In this document: in pieces, positions 8,409-17,392 of the stretch | How the letters are laid out: each line of letters starts with the position of its first letter | Numbering within the stretch: the first letter of the stretch is position 1 | Assembly (NCBI GenBank): GCA_963815535.1 | Contig: CAWFGS010000001.1 | Location: forward strand, 620,001-684,000 | Direction: 5' to 3' | Origin: CAWFGS01 sp963815535 | GTDB taxonomy: Bacteria > Pseudomonadota > Alphaproteobacteria > Sphingomonadales > Sphingomonadaceae | DNA: 64,000 nucleotides | Translations under genes and position numbers: made by a program | The notes under the pieces: model-generated | Databases searched by the model: none | The model's input: the letters and a program-made list of their open reading frames with translations, nothing else | What the model was told of the DNA's origin: nothing

Positions 8409-9863
8409 ATGTCCGAACAATACGATGTCGATGTCGCGATATTGGGCGCAGGAACGGCCGGTATGGCCGCATTTCGAGAGGCGTTGAAAGCGACGCCGCG
8501 CGTGGTGATGATCGATGGCGGGAAGCTTGGCACCACATGCGCGCGAGTCGGTTGCATGCCGTCCAAATTGCTGATTGCCGCTGCCGACGCCGCCTATCAC
8601 GCGCGCCATGCCGATCTGTTCGGTGTGAATGCCGGCCCGGTGGAAGTGGATGGCAGGGCGGTGATGGCACGGCTGCACCGTGAAAGGGATCGCTTCGTCG
8701 GTTTCGTGCACGATGCGGTCGCCGATTTCGACATGGAGAAATTGATCCGGCACTACGGCAAACTGCGGGACGATCACACGATCGAGCTGGATGACGGCAG
8801 GACGATAACCGCGCGCAGCATCGTCATCGCAACCGGTTCGCGGCCGAACATTCCCCCTCCGTTCGAAGTTGCGGCGGACCGTCTGATTACCAATGACGAT
8901 CTGTTTTACATGGATGACATTCCAGGCCGGGTCGCGGTATTCGGGGCCGGTGTGATCGGCCTGGAACTGGGTCAGGCCCTGCACAGGCTGGGTTCTGCCG
9001 TGCACCTGTTCGGCCGCAACCATGCCATCGGCCCACTATCGGATCCTGACCTGAAACGGAACGCACGGGACTTGTTCGCGGCTGAGTTTCCCGCCCACTG
9101 GCATGCGGACGCGGACATTTCGCGAGAGGGCGAGGAAATCGTCGTGTCCTGGACGGATACGGATGCTGATGGGAAGGTCGGCGACCGGCAAGAGGCTCGC
9201 TTCGACTACCTCCTTGCCGCGACTGGCCGGCGCGCGAATGTCGATCGGATCGGCTTGGAAAACACATCCGTGGAATGCGACGATCGCGGCGTGCCGATCT
9301 ACGATCCGCTATCGATGCGTGCTGGCGACAGCGATATTTTCATCGTCGGTGACGGCAATGCCGATTTGCCCCTGCTGCACGAGGCGGCGGATGAAGGGCG
9401 CATCGCGGGCGAGAACGCCGCGCGTTATCCCCATGTCTATCGCCGGGCGCGACGCACGCCGTTGGGCGTGGTGTTTTCCGACCCGCAGATCGGCCTCGCC
9501 GGGCGCGGTTACCGCGAGTTGATGGACGGCGATGTGGCGTTCGAAACCGGCGCGGTTTCCTATGCCGACCAGGGCAGGGCGCGCGTCATGGGTATCAACA
9601 AAGGTGCGCTGCACATTTATGCCGAACGCGAAACGGGCATATTGCTGGGTATGGAAATGGTCGGCCCGGCGGCGGAACATCTCAGCCATTTACTGGCATG
9701 GGCGATCGAATCGCGCCTGACCGTTACCGAGACACTGGAACGTCCGTTCTACCACCCGGTGTTGGAAGAAGGCGTGCGAACGGCATTGCGAAATTTGAAT
9801 GCCAAGCTGGGCTTTGCCGCAAACCCGCCGCTGCGCTGCATCGATTGCGGTCCGGGTGGCTGA
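8409..9863 (+). CDS. Dihydrolipoamide dehydrogenase-like FAD disulfide oxidoreductase with C-terminal CxxC
   Basis: This 484-residue pyridine nucleotide-disulfide oxidoreductase has the FAD-binding GAGTAGM near residue 12 and a redox-active disulfide in TTCARVGCMPSK. The NAD(P)-binding site is VFGAGVIGLELG, and the dimerisation domain holds a YHPVLEE catalytic His-Glu element. The start at 8409 is set by a strong AGGGAGGAGG ribosome-binding site. It is not next to pdhAB, and its GTTCARVGCMPSK variant differs from standard pyruvate dehydrogenase E3 (GGTCLNVGC type), so a role outside the 2-oxoacid complexes is plausible. The tail ends in an extra Cys pair, RCIDCGPGG. Confidence 0.82.
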   Translation: MSEQYDVDVAILGAGTAGMAAFREALKATPRVVMIDGGKLGTTCARVGCMPSKLLIAAADAAYHARHADLFGVNAGPVEVDGRAVMARLHRERDRFVGFVHDAVADFDMEKLIRHYGKLRDDHTIELDDGRTITARSIVIATGSRPNIPPPFEVAADRLITNDDLFYMDDIPGRVAVFGAGVIGLELGQALHRLGSAVHLFGRNHAIGPLSDPDLKRNARDLFAAEFPAHWHADADISREGEEIVVSWTDTDADGKVGDRQEARFDYLLAATGRRANVDRIGLENTSVECDDRGVPIYDPLSMRAGDSDIFIVGDGNADLPLLHEAADEGRIAGENAARYPHVYRRARRTPLGVVFSDPQIGLAGRGYRELMDGDVAFETGAVSYADQGRARVMGINKGALHIYAERETGILLGMEMVGPAAEHLSHLLAWAIESRLTVTETLERPFYHPVLEEGVRTALRNLNAKLGFAANPPLRCIDCGPGG

Positions 9864-9865
9864 TG

Positions 9866-9901
9866 CTGGGGGCTGGGGGCTGGGGGCTGGGGGCTGGGGG
9901 G
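9866..9901 (+). repeat. Five-copy CTGGGGG heptamer tandem repeat, potential G-quadruplex
   Basis: The unit CTGGGGG is repeated five times (the last with six Gs) directly after the oxidoreductase stop, in the gap to the convergent glutaminase gene. It offers five G-runs of at least five bases with two-base CT loops on the plus strand, a strong quadruplex pattern. Perfect short repeats are also prone to copy-number change. Confidence 0.9.
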
Positions 9902-9919
9902 TGGTGCAAGCGCGCGCGG

Positions 9920-10840
9920 CTACCCCTCGAACACGGACCAACCGGTACGTTGAACCAACCGTTCCAGCGCGAACGAGCCGACTTGCGAATTGCCGCGTTC
10001 GTTCAGGCCGGGGGACCACACGGCGATCGACGCGATCCCCGGCGCGATGGCCAGAATGCCCCCGCCCACGCCGGATTTTCCCGGCAAGCCGACCCGATAG
10101 GCGAACTCGCCCGACCCGTCATAATGACCGCATGTCATCATCAGCGCCAAAATTCGCCGCGCCCGTTCGTCCGATACGATGGGCGCGCCGTCGTCGGGGT
10201 TCAATCCGCCCATCATCAGAAACCGTCCCGCCCTGGCCAGCTGAAGGCAATTCATCGCGACCGAACATTGCTGGAAATACACACCCAGCGTTTCATCGAT
10301 GGGGTGGAGAACATTGTCGAAGCCGCGCATGTAATTGGCCAGCGCGCGGTTGCGGAAACCCGTTTCCATTTCCCCTTGCGCCACATTGTCATCGACCGCG
10401 ATCGCGTCGTCATCGGCCAGTTCGCGCAGGAGCATAAGAAAATCGGGTATCAATTCATCGGTCTCGCAACATGACAGCAGCGCATCGCACATGACGATCG
10501 CGCCCGCATTTATGAACGGATTGCGCGGAATGCCGCATTCCGTTTCCAGCTGCACGATGGAATTGAACGCGCTGCCCGATGCTTCGCGCCCCACACGATG
10601 CCACAAATCGTCCCCGACCGCGTTCAGCGCCATCGTCAGATTGAACACCTTGCTGATCGATTGGATCGAAAACGGCATTCCGGCATCGCCCGCGCAATAT
10701 TGCGCGCCATCGGCGCCTGCGATCGCGATGCCGAAACGATCGGGCGAAATGCAGGCAAGATCCGGAATGTAATCCGCGACCACGCCGCGTTCGGTTATTT
10801 CGGCCATCTCGGCGGCAATGTCGTCGATGACCGTTTGCAA
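9920..10840 (-). CDS. glsA: Glutaminase (serine-dependent, GlsA/YneH family)
   Basis: This enzyme hydrolyses L-glutamine to glutamate and ammonia. The beta-lactamase-like fold is marked by the catalytic Ser61-x-x-Lys64 in SIQSISK. Other family motifs are SGSAFNS, GIPRNPFINAGA, and AYRVGLPGKSGVGGGI near the C-terminus. Using TTG at 10840 gives 306 residues, the usual family length. The frame stays open to an ATG at 10957, but that would add a low-complexity extension and overlap the neighbouring dehalogenase gene, so I prefer the TTG. The start therefore remains uncertain. Confidence 0.88.
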   Translation of the reverse strand: MQTVIDDIAAEMAEITERGVVADYIPDLACISPDRFGIAIAGADGAQYCAGDAGMPFSIQSISKVFNLTMALNAVGDDLWHRVGREASGSAFNSIVQLETECGIPRNPFINAGAIVMCDALLSCCETDELIPDFLMLLRELADDDAIAVDDNVAQGEMETGFRNRALANYMRGFDNVLHPIDETLGVYFQQCSVAMNCLQLARAGRFLMMGGLNPDDGAPIVSDERARRILALMMTCGHYDGSGEFAYRVGLPGKSGVGGGILAIAPGIASIAVWSPGLNERGNSQVGSFALERLVQRTGWSVFEG

Positions 10841-10869
10841 TCCACCCGGACTGATTGGCGGCGTTCGGG

Positions 10870-11785
10870 TCAGGAGAGGTGCCCTGCCGTGCGCGCCGTA
10901 TCGATGATGCCCTGCGCCAGTTCCTGCGGGCGATCTTCCTGACAGAAATGGCCGCATTTATCCAAGGTGGTATGCGGCTGGCCGGCAGTGCCTTTGATCC
11001 GTTCGATCAACGCCTTCTCCGCGCCCTTCGTTACCGGGTCGTCATTGCCGAACAGGGTAAGGAAGGGCTTGTCGAATTGCGACAGCGATTTCCATGCCTC
11101 CATATTGTCGATCGCGCCGGGATCTTCCTCGGACGTCGGGACCAATTGCGGGAAGGCACGCGCAGCGGCTTTCGACGGTTCATCGGGGAAAGGCGCATCG
11201 TAAGCCGCGATCTCTTCGGGCGACAGTTTCGTTTCGCAAGCACGGTCGAGCAATGCGCCGATATGAAATTCGGGCGATGATTTTGCAAATTGCTGCCACG
11301 CCAGAAACGCGTCGGAGGGGGTGCTGCCCACAGGCATGAAAGTGTTGCTGGCCACGACGCAGGCGAACCCGGCGGGGTTGGCCGACACCATTCGCAGGCC
11401 AAGCAGGCCACCCCAATCCTGACAGAACAACGCGACCGGTTCGGGAACCACGGCATCGCGCCATTGGGTCAACCATGAAACGTGGTGAGCATAAGTGAAC
11501 AGGCCGGGATCGTCGGGCTTGTCGCTTTTGCCGAAGCCGATCAGATCGGGGGCAAGAACGCGGAAGCCGGCATCCACCAGGATCGGGATCATCTTGCGAT
11601 AAAGGAACGACCAGCTCGGCTCCCCATGCAGCAACAGCACTGGCGGCGCGTTCCGATCGCCTTCGTCCAGATAATGCTGCCGGGCGGATATGCCCATTGC
11701 CAAGATCGATGTCGATCCAGTTTTCCGCGAAGGGATAATCGGGGATGTTCGCAAAGCGAGCCGCAGGGGTTTGCAGAATTTCCAT
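10870..11785 (-). CDS. Haloalkane dehalogenase, HLD-I type (one frameshift near 11690)
   Basis: This alpha/beta hydrolase cleaves carbon-halogen bonds. Family signatures are LLLHGEPSWSFLYRKM (the HGEP oxyanion region), LIGFGKSDKP, the nucleophile Asp in CQDWGG and the catalytic His in CGHFCQED. The N-terminus, MEILQTPAARFANIPDYPF, starts at 11785 behind GGAGAG and matches DhlA/DhmA-type enzymes. It is in a different frame from the rest, and the frames join between about 11690 and 11705. The span has one base too many or two too few for a whole frame. Nothing nearby points to haloalkane use, so the native substrate is unknown. Confidence 0.8.
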
Positions 11786-11837
11786 AGTGATCGCTCTCCA
11801 ACGGTTAAATGATTTTCAGCAGTGGATTGGGCGCAAG

Positions 11838-12790
11838 TCAGCTTGTGCCCAGATCGCCCTTATCGCCGACGGGAACCACTTCCTTGAATGTGTGCGTGAC
11901 ATAGGGAAATGGAATTTCGATACCGGCATCGTCCAGTGCGCGTTTCACGGCGCGGACGACCTGATCCTTGCTTTCCCACATGTTGCGCGGCGTCGATCCT
12001 GCCCACCAACGGACGTTGAAATCGACAGAGCTGGAATTGAACTCCACCGCGAACACATCGATGGTCTTGTCCTTGTCCACCACATCGACGCTTTCCACCG
12101 CTTTGCGTATGACGGCCGCCGCATCGTCCAGATCGGTGTCGTAGGATACGCCGACGACGACTTCGTGCCGGCGCATCGGATCGTCGGTCAGGATTTCGAC
12201 CGGGTTTTTGAACAGCATCGAGTTGGGAACCAGCGTAATTTCGCCCGACAGTTTGCGAACATGCGTTTCGCGCAAGCGTGATATGTTCGACCTTGCCGCT
12301 TGATCCCTTCGCATTCGATGACGTCGCCGATCCGCATTTTCTCGCGCAGCATGATCAGCACGCCGGCCAGGAAGTTTTCGAAGATATCCTGAAAGGCGAA
12401 ACCGATCGCGACCGCGCCGATACCCAGTCCGGCAATCAGGCTGGCGGGCGTGAGGCCGGGCATCATCACCGTCGCCGCAACCATCAGCCCGACCAACCAG
12501 ATGCCGAGTTTCACCAACGTATCGAGCAAGTTGTTTCAGGCTGGGCCGCATGTCGGTCTTGCCGGTCAAGCAGATCGGCGAAGCGAACCGCGAACTGGGC
12601 GATGATCCAGGTGACGATCAGGATAACGCAGCCCGATCGCCAGAGTCGGCAGTGAGCGACCAACCCTTCGATCATGCGACTCGAGCGTGCCCTGCAACGT
12701 TGCGACAGTATCGACCTTCGGTGCGACGGCGCCCAATCCTGCAGCTATCGGTGCAGGTGCGTTGCCTGCATTCGTATGTCCATCGCTCAA
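11838..12790 (-). pseudogene. MscS-family mechanosensitive channel, broken by several frameshifts
   Basis: Fragments in three frames join into one MscS-type channel of about 315 residues. An N-terminal TTG at 12790 (SDGHTNAG) leads to a membrane segment around 12,590-12,640. The pore helix reads SLIAGLGIGAVAIGFAFQD, followed by the beta-domain edge REKMRIGDVIECEG. An intact C-terminal part runs from RKLSGEITLVPNSML to the stop at 11838. At least four frame changes lie between about 12,280 and 12,660. The intact pore and C-terminal segments show no decay otherwise, so sequence errors are more likely than true inactivation. The channel would release solutes on hypo-osmotic shock. Confidence 0.7.
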
Positions 12791-12838
12791 TATTCGCGAC
12801 GACTACATCTTACAGCGATCAGGGACAGGCACCGCAAG

Positions 12839-13386
12839 TTATTTGTTCGCGGAATGAAGCCAGTCGGCGTGACGCGGCGCCTTTTTCGTCCGGCTCCATT
12901 CGTCCAGCATCGGCATCGCGACCCGTTTCAGTTCCGCATATTGATCGTCACGTACCGATATCCGCCGCCAGTTCAACGCGGTGGCCGTTCGGATCGAAGA
13001 AATAAATGGATTTGAAGATGCCGTGATGCGTCGGGCCAAGCACGTCGATGCCTTCCGCCTCGATATGCTCCTTCGCGGCGAGCAGCTCATCTTCGGACGC
13101 CGACACGGAAGGCGAGATGCTGCACCCATGCCGGCGTGTTGGCATCGCGCCCCATCTCCTTTTGCGTCGGCAATTCGAAGAACGCCAGGATGTTGTTGTT
13201 CCCAGCATCCATGAAGACATGCATGTAGGGATCGTGTTCGCCGGTGGACGGAACGGTGTCTTCGGAAAAGGCGGAGGTGTATTCCATGCCCAGCACGCGT
13301 TCGTACCATTCGACGGTCTCTTTCGCATCCTTGCAGCGATAGGCGACATGGTGCACGCCGCCCAGCTTGACGGGATGCGCGTTCAT
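12839..13386 (-). pseudogene. VOC/glyoxalase-family protein, two frameshifts
   Basis: The ATG at 13386 overlaps the stop of the HPPD gene (ATGA). The N-terminal frame begins MNAHPVKLGGVHHVAYRC and contains TVEWYERVLGM and the metal-ligand-like HVFMDAGNNNILAFFEL. Two frame changes (near 13,095 and 12,950) restore EDELLAAKEHIEAEGIDVLG, then YFFDPNGHRVEL, the classic glyoxalase-fold ending, and a charged tail to the stop at 12839. VOC proteins beside HPPD may act on ring-cleavage or aldehyde metabolites, but the substrate cannot be told. Confidence 0.65.
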
Positions 13387-14519
13387 TGTGCAGGTGCCGC
13401 GTGCCAGATCCTCAACCTGCAGCGCGCCGCGCTTGATCTGGTCGCGTTCCATGCTTTCGAACAAGCGCCTTGAAATTGCCCTTCGCCGAAACCGTCATCG
13501 CCTTTGCGCTGGATGAATTCGAAGAACACGGGACCGACCTGCGCTTCTGCAAATATCTGCAACAGCAGACGCGGCTGGCCATCCTCGATCGTGCCGTCCA
13601 TCAGAATACCGCGCACCTGCAACGCACTGCGCGTCTTCGCCGTGGCCGGGCAGCCGTTCGTCGAGCATTTCGTAATAGGTCTGGGGCGGGGCGGTCATGA
13701 ACGGCACGCCGAATTCCTTGAGGCGATCCCAGGCGACGGTCAGATCGTCGCAGATCAGCGCGATATGCTGAATGCCTTCGCCGTTGAATTCGCGCAGGAA
13801 CTCCTCGATCTGGCCCTTGCCGCCTTCGCCTTCTTCGTTGAGCGGTATCTTGATCTTGCCGTCGGGCGCGGTCAGCGCTTTCGACGTCAGGCCGGTATAT
13901 TCGCCTTTGATGTCGAAAAACCGGATTTCGCGGAAATTGAACAGCCGTTCGTAATAATCCGCCCAATAGGACATCCGGCCGGTGTAAACATTGTGCGTCA
14001 AATGATCGATGATGTTGAAGCCGGCGCCGACCGGATGGCGTTTCGACACCATCGCAGATATTCGAAATCGATGTCGTAGATCGACAGGTCGCGGTCGCTC
14101 GTCTTGTTCTCGTACCGATCGACCAGATACAGGATCGCGCCGCCGATACCGCGAATGGCGGGAATACGCAGTTCCATCGGACCCGGCTCGTTCGCCACAG
14201 GTTCCGCACCGTTGGCGATCAGGTGGTCGTATGCCTTTGCCGCATCCTTCACCCGGAACGCCATGCCGCATGCGCTCGGCCCGTGTTCGCGCGCGAAGAA
14301 CCATGCGGCGCTGCGCGGCTCGTAATTGGCGATCAGATTGATGCCGCCCTGCCGCCACAGTTGCACGTCCTTGCTGCGATGCGTTGCGACATGGGTAAAT
14401 CCCATTGCCTGGAACACAGGTTCCAGCTGCCCTTTTTCCGGCGCGCAGAATTCGACGAATTCGAAGCCGTCCAGACCGGCGGGGTTGTCGAATAGATCTT
14501 TGGTCGGCTGCACGGTCAT
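13383..14519 (-). pseudogene. hppD: 4-hydroxyphenylpyruvate dioxygenase, three frameshifts
   Basis: HPPD converts 4-hydroxyphenylpyruvate to homogentisate in tyrosine breakdown. All three iron ligands of the two-histidine, one-glutamate triad can be found across the frames: His in IIDHLTHNV, His in GIQHIALICDD and Glu in VFFEFIQRKG. The start ATG at 14519 has a clear AGGAG site. Frame changes fall near 14,050, 13,640 and 13,465. The total span is close to 379 codons, the normal length, so the gene is probably intact in the cell. It is divergent from the acyl-CoA dehydrogenase, with a 105-base gap that should hold both promoters. Confidence 0.82.
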
Positions 14520-14624
14520 GGGTGTCTCCTGAAGGCGCTGCAATATGGTTTCATCTGTAACCAGTTTGCGCGGCATGTTCAACATTGTGGACATATCATG
14601 CGGCTTTCGTGACAGCAAGCGACC

Positions 14625-15804
14625 ATGCACGACAACTTGCCGATGCATGACAGCGACGCCATCGCGGATATTCGCAGATCCGTGCGCGCATTGTGCGCGG
14701 ATTATCCAGGAGCCTATTGGCGGGAAAAAGATGCCGCGCGCGCCTATCCCACCGAGTTCGTGAGGCTTTGACGAAGGCAGGCTTTCTGGCGGCTTTGATA
14801 CCCGAGGAATATGGCGGCAGCGGGCTGGACCTGCATGCAGCCTGCGTCATCATGGAGGAAATTCAGGCAAGCGGCTGCAATGGCAGCGCGGCGCACGCCC
14901 AGATGTATGTGATGAACACGTCCTGCGTTACGGCAGTGACGCGAACAGAAAGCGCAATACCTCCCCGCCATCGCGCGCGGCGAACTGCGGTTGCAGGCAT
15001 TCGGCGTCAGCGAACCGACCAGCGGCACCGATACGTTGTCGCTCAAAACCCGCGCAGTGCGCGATGGCGATGATTACGTGGTCGAACGGGCAGAAGATCT
15101 GGACCAGCAGGGCCGAACATTCCGACCTGATGCTGTTGCTCGCCCGCACGACGCCGCGCGACGGGTGCGAGAAGAAGACGCAAGGGCTGTCGCTGTTCCT
15201 CGTCGATATGCGTGAAGCGGTCGGCAACGGCATGACCATCAAACCCATCCGCACAATGATGAACCATTCGTCGTGCGAGGTGTTTTTCGAAGATATGCGC
15301 GTCCCCGCCAGCGCGCTGATCGGCGAGGAGGGGGAGGGCTTTCGCTACATCCTGTCCGGCATGAATGCGGAACGGGTGCTGATCGGGGCAGAATGTATCG
15401 GCGATGCCAAATGGTTTATCGCAACAGGCGACCCGATATGCCAAATCGCGTGAAGTGTTCGGCTGCGCCGATCGGGGCGAACCAGGGCGTGCAGTTTCCC
15501 ATCGCGCGCTGTTACGCGCAAATGCGCGCGGCCGAACTGATGGTGTACGATGCGGCGCGCGCCTTTGCGGACGGGCGGCAATCCGGGTGCGGAAGCGAAC
15601 ATGGCCAAGATGCTGGCGTCGGAGGCGAGCTGGGCTGCGGCCGACATGTGCGTGCAGACGTTCGGCGGGTTCGGTTTTGCCGAAGAATACGACGTCGAAC
15701 GTAAATTCCGCGAGGCACGCCTTTACACAGTTGCGCCGATTTCGACCAATCTGATCCTCAGCTATCTGGCCGAACATGTGCTGGACCTGCCGCGATCCTA
15801 CTGA
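14625..15804 (+). pseudogene. Acyl-CoA dehydrogenase, at least six frameshifts
   Basis: Pieces in all three forward frames join into one flavin-dependent acyl-CoA dehydrogenase of about 393 codons. Landmarks in order are FLAALIPEEYGGSGLDL, FGVSEPTSGTDT (flavin and substrate loop), ALIGEEGEGFRYILSGMNAER, QFPIARCYAQMRAAE and TFGGFGFAEEYDVER, which holds the C-terminal FAD loop. An example of the damage is near 14,755, where one missing C after TTCGT turns FVEALTKAG into an early stop. Its divergence from HPPD suggests a role in aromatic or branched-chain acid breakdown, but the substrate is unknown. Confidence 0.72.
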
Positions 15805-15886
15805 GAAATCGCTTGTCCCGGCACGTTAACTATGATTTTAGTAATCGTGTAATGGATCGGCATTCTTCCCCAACCGAAATGGCGCA

Positions 15887-16181
15887 ATGGATTTGCCGCG
15901 CCAGACAATATCGCAAGGTGTGGCGCTGGCGGTGCTGATGGTGCTGGGCGGGTTCGCGATTGCGGGCCCGACGGGTTTGCTATCGTGGAGCGAAAACCTG
16001 CAACTGCTCGACGAACGCAATGCGCGCATCGCGGTGCTTGGAAGAAGAACGCGCCGAATTGCGGAATCGCGTCGAACTGTTGGACCCGGAACGCACCGAC
16101 CCCGATCTGGTCGGCGAATTGCTCCGCAGCAATCTGAACGTGGTCCACCCGGACGAAATCGTCATTACTTTCGAAGAGTAA
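15887..16181 (+). CDS. ftsB: FtsB/DivIC-type septum formation initiator (one-base insertion near 16040)
   Basis: This small bitopic cell-division protein of about 98 codons has a short cytoplasmic tail (MDLPRQTIS), one membrane helix (VALAVLMVLGGFAIAG) and a periplasmic coiled coil (EEERAELRNRVELLDPE). A Pro-Asp-rich end follows: DPDLVGELLRSNLNVVHPDE. In FtsB the coiled coil binds FtsL and FtsQ at the septum. The frame is broken at GTGCTTGGAAG, where one extra T would turn VLEEE into VLGRR. The gene upstream of pdhA in many alphaproteobacteria is this one, which supports the call. A broken essential division gene argues for a sequence error. Confidence 0.82.
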
Positions 16182-16294
16182 TGCGGAAGTGTGGTGCGCG
16201 GCGCGTTGCGTCCCCTTCGCCATTGGTCCAATAGCCCCGACGACAGCCATTCGCGACACGAACGCGGCGTAATTATCTGTGCGAGGAAACCAAC

Positions 16295-17390
16295 TTGGCC
16301 AAGACACCCACGGAAAAACGCCGCCCCATCGAAACCCACCGCCAATCCCAAACCGGCCGCCACCGATGACAATTTTGCGTTGAAATCGTTGCAGGCGGAA
16401 TTGGAGAAAGCCGGCGCGTTCGATGCGGACGACGATCAGCTGCTGCATTTTTACGAACAGATGCTGCTGATCCGCCGGTTCGAGGAACGCGCCGGGCAGT
16501 TGTACGGTCTGGGCCTGATCGGCGGGTTCTGCCATCTCTATATCGGGCAGGAAGCCGTCGCCATCGGCCTGCAAAGCGCGCTCGACAACGATACCGACAG
16601 CGTCATCACCGGCTATCGCGATCACGGCCATATGCTGGCCTACGGTATCGACCCGAAGGTTATCATGGCCGAACTGACCGGGCGACAGGCGGGCATTTCG
16701 AAAGGGAAGGGCGGGTCGATGCACATGTTTTCGACCGAACATAAGTTTTATGGCGGGCACGGCATCGTCGGCGCACAGGTGGCGCTGGGTGGCGGATTGG
16801 CGTTGGCCCATCAGTACAGGGAAGATGGCGGGCTGTGCCTTGCCTATTTCGGGGATGGCGCGGCCAATCAGGGGCAGGTTTACGAAACGTTCAACATGGC
16901 GGCGCTGTGGAACCTGCCCATCGTGTTCGTCATCGAAAACAACGGCTACGCGATGGGAACGGCGGTGAAGCGCAGCTCCGCCGAAACAGAATTTCACCGG
17001 CGCGGGGCGGCGTTCCGGATTCCGGGAATGGACGTCAACGGCATGGACGTATTGCAAGTACGGCGCGCAGCGGAGATCGCCTTCGCCCATGTTCGCGGCG
17101 GCAACGGGCCGGTTCTGATGGAACTTAACACCTATCGCTATCGCGGGCATTCCATGTCCGATCCCGCGAAATATCGCACGCGAGAAGAAGTGCAGGAACA
17201 ACGCGACCACCATGATCCCATCGAAGCGGCCAAGAAGCTGCTGCTGGAACGCGGCAAATCCGAAGACGATCTGAAAGCCATCGACAAGGCGATCCGCGCC
17301 CGCATTTCGGAAGCTGCGGATTTCGCGGAAAGCAGCCCGGAACCCGAACCCGCCGAACTCTATACCGACATTCTGGTCGAGGGGTATTGA
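16295..17390 (+). CDS. pdhA: Pyruvate dehydrogenase E1 component, alpha subunit (N-terminal frameshift)
   Basis: This is the thiamine-diphosphate half of pyruvate dehydrogenase E1, which decarboxylates pyruvate and loads the acetyl group on lipoyl arms. The ThDP motif starts at GDGAANQGQVYETF and ends at IENN. The phosphorylation-loop region of E1 alpha appears as TYRYRGHSMSDP. The likely start is TTG at 16295 after GAGGAAA, giving AKTPTEK. That frame breaks at a run of five A's (about 16,315), after which KPTANPKPAATDDN continues normally. The stop at 17388-17390 is 2 bases before the pdhB start. Confidence 0.93.
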
Positions 17391-17392
17391 GC

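Noticed and set aside
13383..13470. Natural fusion of HPPD to the VOC protein
   Set aside because: One frame reads through without a stop, but another frame has a TGA that overlaps the VOC ATG as ATGA, which is the usual coupled arrangement.
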